Under the pieces are notes generated by a model, which did no database searches, was not told the DNA's origin, and was given only the letters and a program-made list of their open reading frames with translations. The position numbers were made by a program, and so were the translations under genes. This document shows positions 8,577 through 18,470 of a DNA stretch of 64,000 nt, one piece after another. How positions within the stretch are numbered: position 1 is the first letter of the stretch; each line of letters starts with the position of its first letter. Source of the DNA: Xenorhabdus hominickii. GTDB taxonomy: Bacteria > Pseudomonadota > Gammaproteobacteria > Enterobacterales > Enterobacteriaceae. The DNA lies in contig NZ_NJAI01000006.1 in NCBI RefSeq assembly GCF_002632725.1, positions 252,713 through 316,712 on the forward strand. Reading direction: 5' to 3'.

Positions 8577-8776
8577 ATTAATGACTAAATGTACCTGGGT
8601 GACAATATATTAAAAACCAATAATTTTATCTGGAATAATTATTTTAACATTAAAAAAGCCATGGAATTTAGAAAATATTATTTGCAATAACATAAACACA
8701 TCAAATACAGCTGGATGATGTACTCCAGTACCCGAAGTAAACACCCAGCCGGAAGCCCGCCATAAAATCTTCTGAA

Positions 8777-10453
8777 TTAATCATGCATCAAATTTTGCAG
8801 TGCTTCCCAGAATAGGCTTTGTTGCGCTAGCTGGCGCTGTTCTTCAAGCATGTTCTCAAGTATTTCCTGAGTCGTCAGCGGATTTGCCAGCACGACACGC
8901 AAAACAACGGTCGGTTGCCGATCCCACTGTACAGGTTTGAGACAGGTGCGTGAAACAAAGCATTTTCCTGTAGACCATTGCATGGTTTGTATACTTTGGT
9001 TAAGTGCATTCAGGGCATCATGCAATTTCTGTTGTACAGATGCAGACCCTTTGCGCAGTAATTGCCGTACCAATGCGGGAGCGTATCGGTAGGTCAGCAG
9101 ACAAAGTTGTGGTTCACTGATCAATTCGAAATCATCCTGCTGGCGGATCAAATTCGCGAATTGTCGGGCTTTCTCGATACTTGCATCAATCAGATGAGCA
9201 AACCCCTGTCTACCCAGCAGATGGAAGTTACTGTAGAGCATCAGAGACATTGCACTGCGCGAACCTTCCAGAGTATGACGTCCTAAATCCTTTGAACCCT
9301 TGCGCACAATATAATTTGCATGTTGTGCAATAGCTTCGGTCAGGGTCGGCTGACGGAACAACACCATACCGGCTCCCATGGGCACATACATTTGTTTATG
9401 GGCGTCGATTGCTACGGTATCAGCGCGCTCTATTCCCTTAAATAAATACTGGTGGCGTGCCGACAACAAGCTCGATCCTCCCCAAGCGGCGTCTACATGG
9501 AAATGGCATTGCTCCTGTTCAGCAATGTCAGCGAGGGTGTTTAATGGATCGATGGAACCTGTTTCTGTCGTGCCTGCGATCCCGACAATGGCCATCGGCT
9601 TGATATTGCGTTGTCGCAGATGTTGCAATTGCATGAGCAGGGCATCAATGCAGATCCGGCCATCTTTATCCGCCTCGACACTTATCAGAGCATCTTGCCC
9701 TAATCCGAGTACATCTATGGTCTTTTTCAGCGAATAATGGCCCAACTCAGAAACTAAAATAGCCAGTCCATTGTAACCATAATGGTTAAGTCCTCTGGCT
9801 AACCCTTCACGGGATAGTCCGGCAAAATCCCCATTGGCTGGCATGAGCTGATTCCGACAGGCCCACATGGCGGTCAAATTGGCCACTGTTCCTCCAGAGC
9901 AAAAAGTAGCAAGAGCATGCTCACCGCTGTGAAGCCACTGCTTATAGAACGTGTCATCACAGTTGTATACCAGTTTGTGCATCATACCCAGCACTTGGCG
10001 CTCCAGCACAGTCAAAACGTGAGAGGTTTCCAATTTAACTACGTTTTGGTTGAGCGCCATTAATACCTTGCCGAGCGTGGGGAGGTGCCGGGGTAGTGCC
10101 GATGTCATGTGTCCGACAAAGGTGGGGGATGACACAGGTATAACTTGACGGAAAATATCTTTGCTCAGATGCTGAACATGTGTCCCGATATCGACGGGTA
10201 ATTCTGGTATAGTGACTGAGGAAAATTTTTTTTCGAGTTCATCCAGATCTTGTGGTGGTTGATTTAACTCGTGGCGACAATAATCTACGGAATTGTCTGC
10301 GATATTTGCTTCCAATCCGAGCAATTCTTCCTCATTGGCATGAGTGATAAATTGGTTGAGGAGCGTTTGCCATTCCTGATCATCCAGGCTAGAAGTATGA
10401 CGGGTAAAATCGTCAGCCTGTTCTTTGTTCAGACTATCAAGAAAATTCTGCAT
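8777..10453 (-). CDS. PLP-dependent decarboxylase, predicted aspartate 1-decarboxylase (PanP-type, beta-alanine forming)
   Basis: A 558-residue group II PLP decarboxylase. The cofactor lysine is about residue 353 in DAHKQM, preceded by HVDAAWGGSSLL, which carries the aspartate that pairs with the pyridine nitrogen. GTTETGSIDP matches the conserved loop of glutamate/aspartate decarboxylases. Length and N-terminus resemble the PanP-type aspartate 1-decarboxylases of Vibrio and relatives, which make beta-alanine. That substrate fits the NRPS upstream, whose first adenylation pocket reads as beta-alanine. GAGG precedes the ATG. Same strand as the NRPS and broken thioesterase, 116 bp beyond the latter. 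Glutamate or an aromatic amino acid cannot be excluded as substrate. Confidence 0.8.
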   Translation of the reverse strand: MQNFLDSLNKEQADDFTRHTSSLDDQEWQTLLNQFITHANEEELLGLEANIADNSVDYCRHELNQPPQDLDELEKKFSSVTIPELPVDIGTHVQHLSKDIFRQVIPVSSPTFVGHMTSALPRHLPTLGKVLMALNQNVVKLETSHVLTVLERQVLGMMHKLVYNCDDTFYKQWLHSGEHALATFCSGGTVANLTAMWACRNQLMPANGDFAGLSREGLARGLNHYGYNGLAILVSELGHYSLKKTIDVLGLGQDALISVEADKDGRICIDALLMQLQHLRQRNIKPMAIVGIAGTTETGSIDPLNTLADIAEQEQCHFHVDAAWGGSSLLSARHQYLFKGIERADTVAIDAHKQMYVPMGAGMVLFRQPTLTEAIAQHANYIVRKGSKDLGRHTLEGSRSAMSLMLYSNFHLLGRQGFAHLIDASIEKARQFANLIRQQDDFELISEPQLCLLTYRYAPALVRQLLRKGSASVQQKLHDALNALNQSIQTMQWSTGKCFVSRTCLKPVQWDRQPTVVLRVVLANPLTTQEILENMLEEQRQLAQQSLFWEALQNLMHD

Positions 10454-10569
10454 TGAGCGCCTCTTTTGTACATGATTTACCTGTCTAAAATCTTTAAATA
10501 CCGTGTATTACGAATGACTGCCAAGATTAACGCTGTCATAACGGCCGCCCCGATCCTGTTCCGGCAGAT

Positions 10570-11261
10570 TTAGGTCAGTTCTGGGGTAGAGAATTTTTTT
10601 GGAGTAGCATCATCTAATTTTTGCCATAGCCAAGCAACTAAATGCTTTACTTGTGGATTGGATAACATCGTCATGTGATTACCCGGTACCTGTTTGGTGA
10701 TGAGTTGATCAGCATGTGTACCCCACTGGGTTGCACGAGTCTTTGTTTCATCTGCATCTCCTTCTTCTGCGTTGATCAAATGAACAACGCCCTCATAGCA
10801 AGCACGGGGTATATAGCAAGTATTCAGATTGGCTTGCATGACGCGGATGACACCCTGAAACAATAAGACTGGTGTCTTGACCGGAAAAGCCCCACATTAA
10901 TTAGCGTGCGAAGTAAACACTGAATTTGTTCATCCGCCTCCAGACCATCAAGGTTTTGTTTTGTGAGCGATAACGGTTGTTTCGATATTATATTATAGAT
11001 GTCGACCAAGCCCATTATTGTTTCGATACAGTTTAGTGGCTTGGGCATATGACCTTGAGGGTCAGGTTCATCGGTATCGATCAGAACAAGGGTGGATACG
11101 GATTCTCCTTCCGCCTGTAATTGTAAGGCAATCTCGAAAGCAATCCAGCCATCAAAAGAATGACCCAATAGGCGATAGGGGCCGTGTGGTTGAATGCGAC
11201 GAATAGCTTGGATATGGCAAATTGCGAGCGCCTCAAATGAGGATGGGGGATGTTCAAGCAT
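10570..11261 (-). pseudogene. broken NRPS thioesterase domain (5' deletion plus frameshift)
   Basis: This follows the NRPS stop directly and encodes most of a type I thioesterase in two frames. The first frame (from 11261) has LLGHSFDGW, with the nucleophile serine only 34 residues from the ATG; in type I thioesterases it is about residue 80, so roughly 45 residues including the oxyanion strand are missing. The NRPS ends in SATGNRYP, the usual thioesterase opening, then hits TGA, so an internal deletion joined these out of frame. Near 10893 one C seems lost (TTCCGG for TTCCCGG), shifting into the frame that ends at 10570 (VPGNHMTML includes the likely catalytic His). The GxSxG motif also has Asp for the last Gly. 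Confidence 0.75.
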
Positions 11262-14200
11262 ATGGATACCGATTGCCTGTAGCGCTTAGAGGGACGGGAT
11301 TCTCATCAAATGGCGATGTTGCTTGAGTCAAAAGTTCGCTAACAGCCATCGCCAAATCACACAATATCGGATGCGCAAACAACGCAGTGAGAGGAACAGA
11401 TATGTTTTGCTCATGCATACGGTTCAGCAATTTCATGGCAAGCAGTGAATGTCCCCCTAGCTCGAAGAAATGATCGAGGCGACTGATGCGTTTTACTCCC
11501 AGTAAATCTTGCCAGATCTGCGCCAAAACGGTTTCAGCTTTGCCGACGGGAGCCTCGTAGCTGCGTGCGATTACAGCAGACTGACTAGGGGAGGGCAGTG
11601 CTTGTCGGTCGAGTTTGCCATTCGGGGTCAGAGGAAAGGATTCAAGGATCATAAAGACATTGGGCAGCATGTATCTGGCGAGATACTGAGAGAGTTGTCG
11701 GCGCAGTTCGGCGGGAACTAATTCCACACCCGCTTGAGGCAATACATAAGCAACTAAACGTTTATGACCGGATTTATCTTCACGAACGAGAACCACTGCT
11801 TCGCGCACACCGTGGCATTGAATAAGCCGCGCTTCGATCTCACCGGGTTCGATGCGGAATCCGCGTAGTTTAACCTGAAAATCATTGCGGCCGAGATATT
11901 CAATATTGCCGTCAGCGAGCCAGCGGCCAAGGTCGCCGGTTTTGTACATACGGGAATTCTGATCTGATGTAAAGGGATCAGAGAGGAAGCGCTCAGCGGT
12001 CAGTTCGGGGCGATTCAGATAACCGCGGGCAACGCCAGCACCGGCGATATAAATTTCGCCCGTCACACCGAGGGGAACCGGCTGACTACGAGGGTTGAGG
12101 ATATAGATCCGGGTGTTAGCGATGGGATGACCGATATGATTAGCAAAACCCGTCTCCCGATTCATTCGTATCCAAGTTGAATAGGTGGTGGTTTCAGACG
12201 GGCCGTACAGGTTACACACATTCTGTACGGATGAACCAGCAAATAAATGTTCGACGATGTGTGGTTTCAATGCTTCACCGGCTAAATTAACAGACTGTAC
12301 TGTCATAGGAATAGCCTTGGCATCGTTCAGGTGAGCGATGACTGAAGGTACTGTGTTGATCAGGCTAACGGATTGTTCTGTATCGATTAGCGACAGTGCA
12401 TCAGGGACAATGTGAACCGTACCGCCGGAAAGCAATGGCGCAAAGCATTCGTACACAGCCAAATCAAAATTAAGTGAAGTGGCAAATAGGGTGTGTGCTA
12501 ACTCTTCCCGACTGAAATTAAGTCTAGCCCAAGTGAGGAAATTGACCGTATTGCAGTGGGCGATGGCGACTCCTTTTGGCTGACCGGTGGAGCCTGAGGT
12601 GTAGATGACATAAGCCAAGTGGCGTGAATCCAGCCCTAACGTCTGCGCATCTGGGTTATCCTCCGATTGTTTCTCGATGGCCGGAATCGGGTTATCTAAT
12701 ATCAGTGTCGGCATAGTGCTGACAAGCTTATCTGCTAGCGTGTTTTGAACCAATGAGTTTTGAGTGAGCAATACTACCGGCGCAGCATCGTTGAGCATAT
12801 ACGACAGCCGTTCAGGCGGATAAGTGGGATCGAGCGGTACATAAGCCCCGCCGGCCTTAAGGACACCGAGTAAGCTCACCACCATCTCTGTGCTGCGCTC
12901 AAGACAAATCGCTACCCGATCGTCAGGTTGCACACCTAGAGCGATCAGATGATGAGCCAGACGGTTGGCGCGGCGGTTCAGTTCGCTATAGCTGAGCATC
13001 TGCTCTCCACATGCTAGAGCGATAGCATCGGGGGTATGCATTACCTGAGACTCAAATAGCTGGTGGATCAAGGCATCTTGAGGGAAATCTGCCTGAGTTG
13101 CATTGAAGTCATCCAATAGCTGCCGGCGCTCGGTTTCAGGCAATATGTCCAAATCCAACGCGGGAGTATCGGGAGCGTCTACCAATGCGCTTATCAATTG
13201 CTCCAGTGCTTTTGTTATGTAGGCATTTATTCTATTCGGATCGATAGCGCTTACGGTCTGTGTTGATAACACAAAATATTCACCATTATCATCAACAGAT
13301 ATTTCAAGTGGGTAGTTGGTACGTTGGTTGCTATCTAAGTTCGTCAGACCCAATAATTCCATATTTGCGATATTGTTATGTTTATCTCTGCTATTCCGGG
13401 CGTTATCACTGCTGTGGTAGAAATTCAGCAGGGTGCTGAATAAAGGCATACTAACCGAACCACTGCAACGTTGTGCAAGAGACAATGGCGTTTGTTCATA
13501 GCATAATAGATTGGTGCAGGCGTCATTCGTCATGTTGAGCAGTTCATTTGTGCTGATTTCCCTTAATTTGAGCCTTAAGGGGAGGGTATTGATGAACATG
13601 CCTAATGCGCGTGTACTGCCCTCAATGCCCGACATGCGCCCGGACAATACGGTGCCAAAGACGACATCATCTCGATTGCTGGTGTGTGCTACCACGAGGG
13701 CCCAAGCTGCGTGGAACAAAATTGCGGGGCTAGTACCAAAACAACGGGCTGTTTCACGGATTGCCTCAGAGAGTTCGACATCGAGTATTTTTTGTGTCTT
13801 GGTAATATGTTCCTCACACTGCTGAACATCAGTCAGGCCAAAAGGGGCGGTTATTTCATCGACATCTGCCAAGAATGTTCGGAAGAAGGCTTCTGCTTCC
13901 TGTGTTTTCCCTGTCTGACGTGTATAGGCGACAAAATTGCGGTAAGGAACTGGCGGAGGTAAATTAGTGCCGGATTCCGCCAGAAAGGCGCTCATTTCTG
14001 CGAGCAAATACCGAAGTGAGAGGTTATCGCCGATGATGTGATGCAATTGGAACAAGATATATAACTCAGATGAGCAAGGATCGGTGGCGACGTGTAAACG
14101 TATGAGTGGTGCATGGGATAAATCCATGTGCAAATGTGACAAAACCATGCTTGCTCGCATGTGGGCAATCACGTTGGTATCGTCATCGAATGTCAGCAAG

Positions 14201-17200
14201 TTAACAGGCAATTGTGCATGTCGGTGTACCACTTGGACAGGTTGAGATAACCCAGACCAGTGAATGGAAGTACGCAGGATATCATGCCGGTCGATAACCG
14301 TTTGCAGTGCCGTAATGAATGTATCGAGCTTTGTTTGGCTTTCTATATTCAACAACGATGATATTACGTATGGATCTCTGGTGGGTTCAAGCAGATGATG
14401 GAATAAAATTCCCTCCTGTAACGGTGCAAGTGGATAGATATCTTGCACATTGGCCGCCCCGCTGGGCAAAGCCTTAACGAGAGTATCAATCTCAGCTTGG
14501 GACAAAGAAGTTAAAGGCAGCATATCCTGCGTCAGAGTTGTACAGCCTTCAGGAATACTATTAGGCGGTACAACGAAAGTATCAATATCATTTGGGAGCG
14601 TTAAGATAGCCTGAGCCATTTCGGTGAGAATAGGGAAAGAGAATACGTCGTGTACATCAAGTTGCCAGCCGAGGAGACGAAGTCGCTCGAGCAGGCTAAT
14701 AATCATGAGCGAGTGACCACCCAACTCAAAGAAATGGTCGTGACGGCCGATTCGTGCCAATCCCAATAACTCCTGCCAAATCTGAGTCAGCACCGTTTCC
14801 ATTTCACCGATTGGCGCCTCATAGCCACGAGCCACCATGGCAGATGATTCAGGTGCAGGGAGTGCCTGCCGAGCGAGTTTGCCGTTAGCGGTTAACGGGA
14901 AAGTTTCAAGTACCATAAACGTGCTGGGCAGCATGTACTCGGCCAAATGTTGGGCAAGTTGTTGCCGCAATTCGGTGGGCACCAGTGTTACACCCGCCTG
15001 AGGCAACATATAGGCGACCAGCCGCTTCTGGCCCGGTTCATCTTCACGGGCCAGTACCACCGCCTCGCGTACGCCGTGACATTGGGCGAGACAAGTTTCT
15101 ATTTCACCAAGTTCGATAGGGAAACCACACAGTTTGATCTGAAAGTCGTTGCGCCCCACGTATTCGATATTTCCATCGGGATGCCAACGACCTAGATCAC
15201 CTGTTTTATACATACGAGCGTCAGGATCGGCGCTGAAAGGGTCAGCAAGGAAACATTCAGCAGTCAGTTCCGGGCGGTTCAGATAACCACACGCAACGCC
15301 GGCACCAGCGATGTAAACTTCACCGATGACACCGAGAGGAACCGGTTGTTTGTGAGTGTCGAGAATATAGGCTTGAGTATTGGGCAGTGGCTGGCCAATC
15401 ATTGAAGCACTCGATACATCAGCCGCAGAGTAGTATTTATACCAAGTCGCATCACCGTTGATTTCAGACGAACCGTAGAAATTCAATAAACGAATTTTTG
15501 GATAATTTTTCATCACTTGCCGGGCCAACTCAGGTGTCAGTTTTTCCCCGCTGCAAACCAAGGTTCTGATTGATTTCAGGCCATCACCCTGATCACCATC
15601 ACCCTGTATGAGGCGTTTCAATATCGAAGGCATAATCACTAAGTAGTTAACATTGGCGTGGCACAACCCTGTACTGAAACGCGTCATATCTTTGACGTGA
15701 TGGTCATTGAAAACCACCAATTTGCCACCGGCTGATAAAACACCCAGCGTTTCGGTTATTGAATCGATGAAGCTGATGCTGGTTTTCAACGCCGCTATCA
15801 ACGGAGGTGTTACGATATCGCGGACAAACCATAATAAGCGATTGCATAGGGCTTGGTGGCTACTCATTACGCCTTTGGGGTGTCCGGTGGCGCCGGACGT
15901 ATAGATCACATAAGCCAAATGGTGGGCAGTCAGCATCAGCATTTGCGCTTCAGGATTGTGGTTCGGTTTTTCCGCCAGCGTTGTGTCGAGCTCATCGAGT
16001 ATTATTGTGGGTACTGATGTGGGCATTGAGCCAGCCAATGTATCAACCCACGCAGCCTGAATAAGAAGTATTACGGGAGCGGCATCGTTAAGCATATAAG
16101 CCAGTCGTTCAGCCGGATAAACGGGGTCGAGCGGCACATAAGCCCCTCCTGACTTAAGGATCGCAAGTAAACCCACTACCATTTCCACACTGCGTTCGGC
16201 ACACAGTGCCACGCGATCATCCGGATGAACGCCCTGTGCGATCAAATGATGCGCCAGCCCATTGGCACGGCTATTTAGCTCGCCATAACTCAGTGATCGC
16301 TCTCCACAAACCACAGCGATGGCATCGGGGTTGTGTTCGGCCTGAGTTTCGAACAATTGATGAATCAGAATATCTTTCGGGTAATCCGTTTGGGTAGCGT
16401 TGAAATCTACCAATAACTGGTGTTGTTCTGTTGGTGACAAAAGTGGCAAATTTCGGATCTGTACTTCGGGATTGCTGAGGGCGGCCTCCATTAATACCGC
16501 AAGGCGAGACTGGAGAGCAATGACTTCTGTGCGTTTCAGATAGTGAGGGGAGAAATTAAATTCTACTGTGACGGGTAGATTGATATCTTGATTGTGAGTG
16601 AATCTGTATTGATATAGCCCTATAAAAAGAGGCAGCGGTGTCCCTCGTTTTATTTTTACGTATTGAATGGTGACATCTGGTATGCAGTCACTCGTTTCAA
16701 ATGATTCAAATGACAACATAACGTCGAACAGTTGGGTGCGCCCTGTCTTCTGCTGGATTTGAGTATGCTGATTGATCTCTGTGATTGGCAAGCGTTGATG
16801 CTTATAGCAAAGGCGCAATTCGGCGGCGGCTTTGCGCATAACATCGAGAAACGTGTCATGGGGAGCAAGGGTGATGCCCACAGGAATAACCGACGAGAAC
16901 ATGCCCAATGTGCATTTTTGCTTGGCGTTCCTGCGATTGTGCACGGGAATACCAAGGACGATGTTTTTCGTATCAGTAGTACGTGAGAAATAGCATGCCA
17001 AAACAGCATACATAAAATGCAGGACAGACAAACCATGTGCGGTAACCATATTCTCAATACGGCGGAAAAAATCTCTATTCATTTGCCAAAGAACGGGTTC
17101 AGTTTGCCCGTGTTCTTTTTTGTTGTCTGGATTTGGATGTCGGAGCAAAGCAGGAGGTAAAATTTTATAGCGGTCTAGCCAGAATTGCAGGTCATGTGCA

Positions 17201-17814
17201 TAGCGTGGGGAGCCGAGATAAGCACGATCTTCAGTGATAAAATCGAGGTAAGAAGGTGCGGCTTCTAATTCTTCTCCTCTGGCTAAGCGACGATAAATGT
17301 TGGCAAGCTCTGCGGGCACTCGCCCTAAACTCATGGCATCCCCGATCAAATGATGGCAACAAAACTGCCAGTACCAACGTTTATCACTCACTCGTATCAA
17401 TTCAGAGCGCCACAGTTTTCCATTCAAGTCGAACGGATGCATGAAAGTAGCCTGAAAGTGTTGTGCTGCTCGGGCTTCTGCATCGGTGTGGTGTGAGAAA
17501 TCGTAGATTGTCCCCCTCAAGGGAAGAGAGTCAGCCATTGCCTGAAGTGGTAACTCTTGGGTATAGATAAGTTGCAAACGCAATGCATCATGACGATGAA
17601 CAAGGGCCTCAAAGGCGCGTACTAACAGCGTTTCGTTCAACTCCCCCTCAATGAGAATAAGTGAACCTAAGTGGTAGTTTGAGGTATCAGGATGGAGAAT
17701 TTGGTCAAGCCAAACGACTTGCTGAGTAGAACTGAGTGAGAATTGGCAAGAAGATCCAGGACAATTCTCAAACGCGAGTTGCTCTTCGTTGATACAATTG
17801 CATGACTTAGGCAT
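11254..17814 (-). CDS. two-module nonribosomal peptide synthetase, C-A-T-C-A-T; predicted beta-Ala then Ala
   Basis: A 2186-residue NRPS. Order: C1 (1-440, motif HHLIGDA near 153), A1 (470-985, A3 YTSGATGHPKG near 638), T1 (GGHSLM near 1032), C2 (1085-1520, opening DIYPLAPLQEG, motif HHIIGDN near 1260), A2 (1560-2065, A3 YTSGSTGQPKG near 1738), T2 (GGHSLLA near 2120). Pocket residues read by eye: A1 I-D-T-V-V-S-F-G-D-K, close to the beta-alanine consensus VDxVISxADK, with Asp at position 236 not 235; A2 D-L-Y-N-N-A-L-T-Y-K, one change from DLFNNALTYK used for Ala. An N-terminal C domain means an acyl starter is supplied in trans, plausibly pyrrolyl from the neighbouring block. The C2 opening resembles dual epimerisation/condensation domains. 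CAGGAG precedes the ATG. The downstream thioesterase is broken. Confidence 0.9.
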   Translation of the reverse strand: MPKSCNCINEEQLAFENCPGSSCQFSLSSTQQVVWLDQILHPDTSNYHLGSLILIEGELNETLLVRAFEALVHRHDALRLQLIYTQELPLQAMADSLPLRGTIYDFSHHTDAEARAAQHFQATFMHPFDLNGKLWRSELIRVSDKRWYWQFCCHHLIGDAMSLGRVPAELANIYRRLARGEELEAAPSYLDFITEDRAYLGSPRYAHDLQFWLDRYKILPPALLRHPNPDNKKEHGQTEPVLWQMNRDFFRRIENMVTAHGLSVLHFMYAVLACYFSRTTDTKNIVLGIPVHNRRNAKQKCTLGMFSSVIPVGITLAPHDTFLDVMRKAAAELRLCYKHQRLPITEINQHTQIQQKTGRTQLFDVMLSFESFETSDCIPDVTIQYVKIKRGTPLPLFIGLYQYRFTHNQDINLPVTVEFNFSPHYLKRTEVIALQSRLAVLMEAALSNPEVQIRNLPLLSPTEQHQLLVDFNATQTDYPKDILIHQLFETQAEHNPDAIAVVCGERSLSYGELNSRANGLAHHLIAQGVHPDDRVALCAERSVEMVVGLLAILKSGGAYVPLDPVYPAERLAYMLNDAAPVILLIQAAWVDTLAGSMPTSVPTIILDELDTTLAEKPNHNPEAQMLMLTAHHLAYVIYTSGATGHPKGVMSSHQALCNRLLWFVRDIVTPPLIAALKTSISFIDSITETLGVLSAGGKLVVFNDHHVKDMTRFSTGLCHANVNYLVIMPSILKRLIQGDGDQGDGLKSIRTLVCSGEKLTPELARQVMKNYPKIRLLNFYGSSEINGDATWYKYYSAADVSSASMIGQPLPNTQAYILDTHKQPVPLGVIGEVYIAGAGVACGYLNRPELTAECFLADPFSADPDARMYKTGDLGRWHPDGNIEYVGRNDFQIKLCGFPIELGEIETCLAQCHGVREAVVLAREDEPGQKRLVAYMLPQAGVTLVPTELRQQLAQHLAEYMLPSTFMVLETFPLTANGKLARQALPAPESSAMVARGYEAPIGEMETVLTQIWQELLGLARIGRHDHFFELGGHSLMIISLLERLRLLGWQLDVHDVFSFPILTEMAQAILTLPNDIDTFVVPPNSIPEGCTTLTQDMLPLTSLSQAEIDTLVKALPSGAANVQDIYPLAPLQEGILFHHLLEPTRDPYVISSLLNIESQTKLDTFITALQTVIDRHDILRTSIHWSGLSQPVQVVHRHAQLPVNLLTFDDDTNVIAHMRASMVLSHLHMDLSHAPLIRLHVATDPCSSELYILFQLHHIIGDNLSLRYLLAEMSAFLAESGTNLPPPVPYRNFVAYTRQTGKTQEAEAFFRTFLADVDEITAPFGLTDVQQCEEHITKTQKILDVELSEAIRETARCFGTSPAILFHAAWALVVAHTSNRDDVVFGTVLSGRMSGIEGSTRALGMFINTLPLRLKLREISTNELLNMTNDACTNLLCYEQTPLSLAQRCSGSVSMPLFSTLLNFYHSSDNARNSRDKHNNIANMELLGLTNLDSNQRTNYPLEISVDDNGEYFVLSTQTVSAIDPNRINAYITKALEQLISALVDAPDTPALDLDILPETERRQLLDDFNATQADFPQDALIHQLFESQVMHTPDAIALACGEQMLSYSELNRRANRLAHHLIALGVQPDDRVAICLERSTEMVVSLLGVLKAGGAYVPLDPTYPPERLSYMLNDAAPVVLLTQNSLVQNTLADKLVSTMPTLILDNPIPAIEKQSEDNPDAQTLGLDSRHLAYVIYTSGSTGQPKGVAIAHCNTVNFLTWARLNFSREELAHTLFATSLNFDLAVYECFAPLLSGGTVHIVPDALSLIDTEQSVSLINTVPSVIAHLNDAKAIPMTVQSVNLAGEALKPHIVEHLFAGSSVQNVCNLYGPSETTTYSTWIRMNRETGFANHIGHPIANTRIYILNPRSQPVPLGVTGEIYIAGAGVARGYLNRPELTAERFLSDPFTSDQNSRMYKTGDLGRWLADGNIEYLGRNDFQVKLRGFRIEPGEIEARLIQCHGVREAVVLVREDKSGHKRLVAYVLPQAGVELVPAELRRQLSQYLARYMLPNVFMILESFPLTPNGKLDRQALPSPSQSAVIARSYEAPVGKAETVLAQIWQDLLGVKRISRLDHFFELGGHSLLAMKLLNRMHEQNISVPLTALFAHPILCDLAMAVSELLTQATSPFDENPVPLSATGNRYPYA

Positions 17815-18470
17815 TACTTAACTCCTGCTCACTAGGCTAACGGATTAGGCTAATAGATTGAATGTGAGTTATGTGACATGGCTGCTCATGGAAGAATTAA
17901 GTCTTTCATAATCAGATACTTTATTTTTTTTATCCCGGTTATAAAAGGGTTATAATTCGTTTATTTTTGATAAGGATTATTAAAATTACTGAATGGTTGA
18001 TCAGGTGGGGGAGAGGATTAGAGTGAGTGGCAGCCGCCAATTATCATGATGAAAGCATGGTGTGTTAACAGCAGCCAATGTTTCTCAGGCAATAGTCGAA
18101 AAATGAGATGTTAATGGAAAAATAAAATTCTCTTTAACTATTTTATTGTTGGATCGAATAAATAAAGCATCATCACAAGGGGTAATCCTATTTGGCATCC
18201 TAATTTAAGTGATTCTCGTTTAAATGCAGAATTTGCAAAATAACTTCCAAAATTCTATTTCCCAATATTTTTCTATTCAATACCAGCATTGCCTATACGG
18301 CAAACTGTGTTAAAGAAAAATAATGCTGTAAAATTTCAAGTGGACAGGATAATCTTGATTTATTATGTGAAAAATTACTTTTAAGAAAAGAAAGTAAAAA
18401 ATAAATTTAATTATCAATGGAAATCAATCCTGTCTGGATTGTTTTATAGGGAATAATATCATGGTGAAAT
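17815..18470. other. intergenic control region upstream of the NRPS gene
   Basis: A 656-bp non-coding stretch between divergently transcribed genes, AT-rich especially beyond 18100. It must contain the NRPS promoter on the minus strand and that of the DUF2867-like gene on the plus strand. I find no open frame, repeat array or operator that I can name. An ATG at 18462 opens only a seven-codon frame before the next gene. Confidence 0.5.

Larger units (their letters stand above)
7586..8776. other. 1.2-kb AT-rich intergenic region between the two biosynthetic blocks
   Basis: This very AT-rich stretch separates the KAS III-like gene from the decarboxylase gene, both on the minus strand. It holds the octanucleotide repeat at 7777-7840, a possible hairpin with a T-rich loop around 7713-7733, and one small open frame at 8454-8576. 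I see no other gene. Promoters for the KAS III block should lie in its left end. Confidence 0.6.

Noticed and set aside
10570-11261. Stand-alone type II thioesterase
   Set aside because: The nucleophile is only 34 residues from the start, the reading frame breaks near 10893, and the NRPS tail ends in the normal TE opening; a broken type I TE explains this better.
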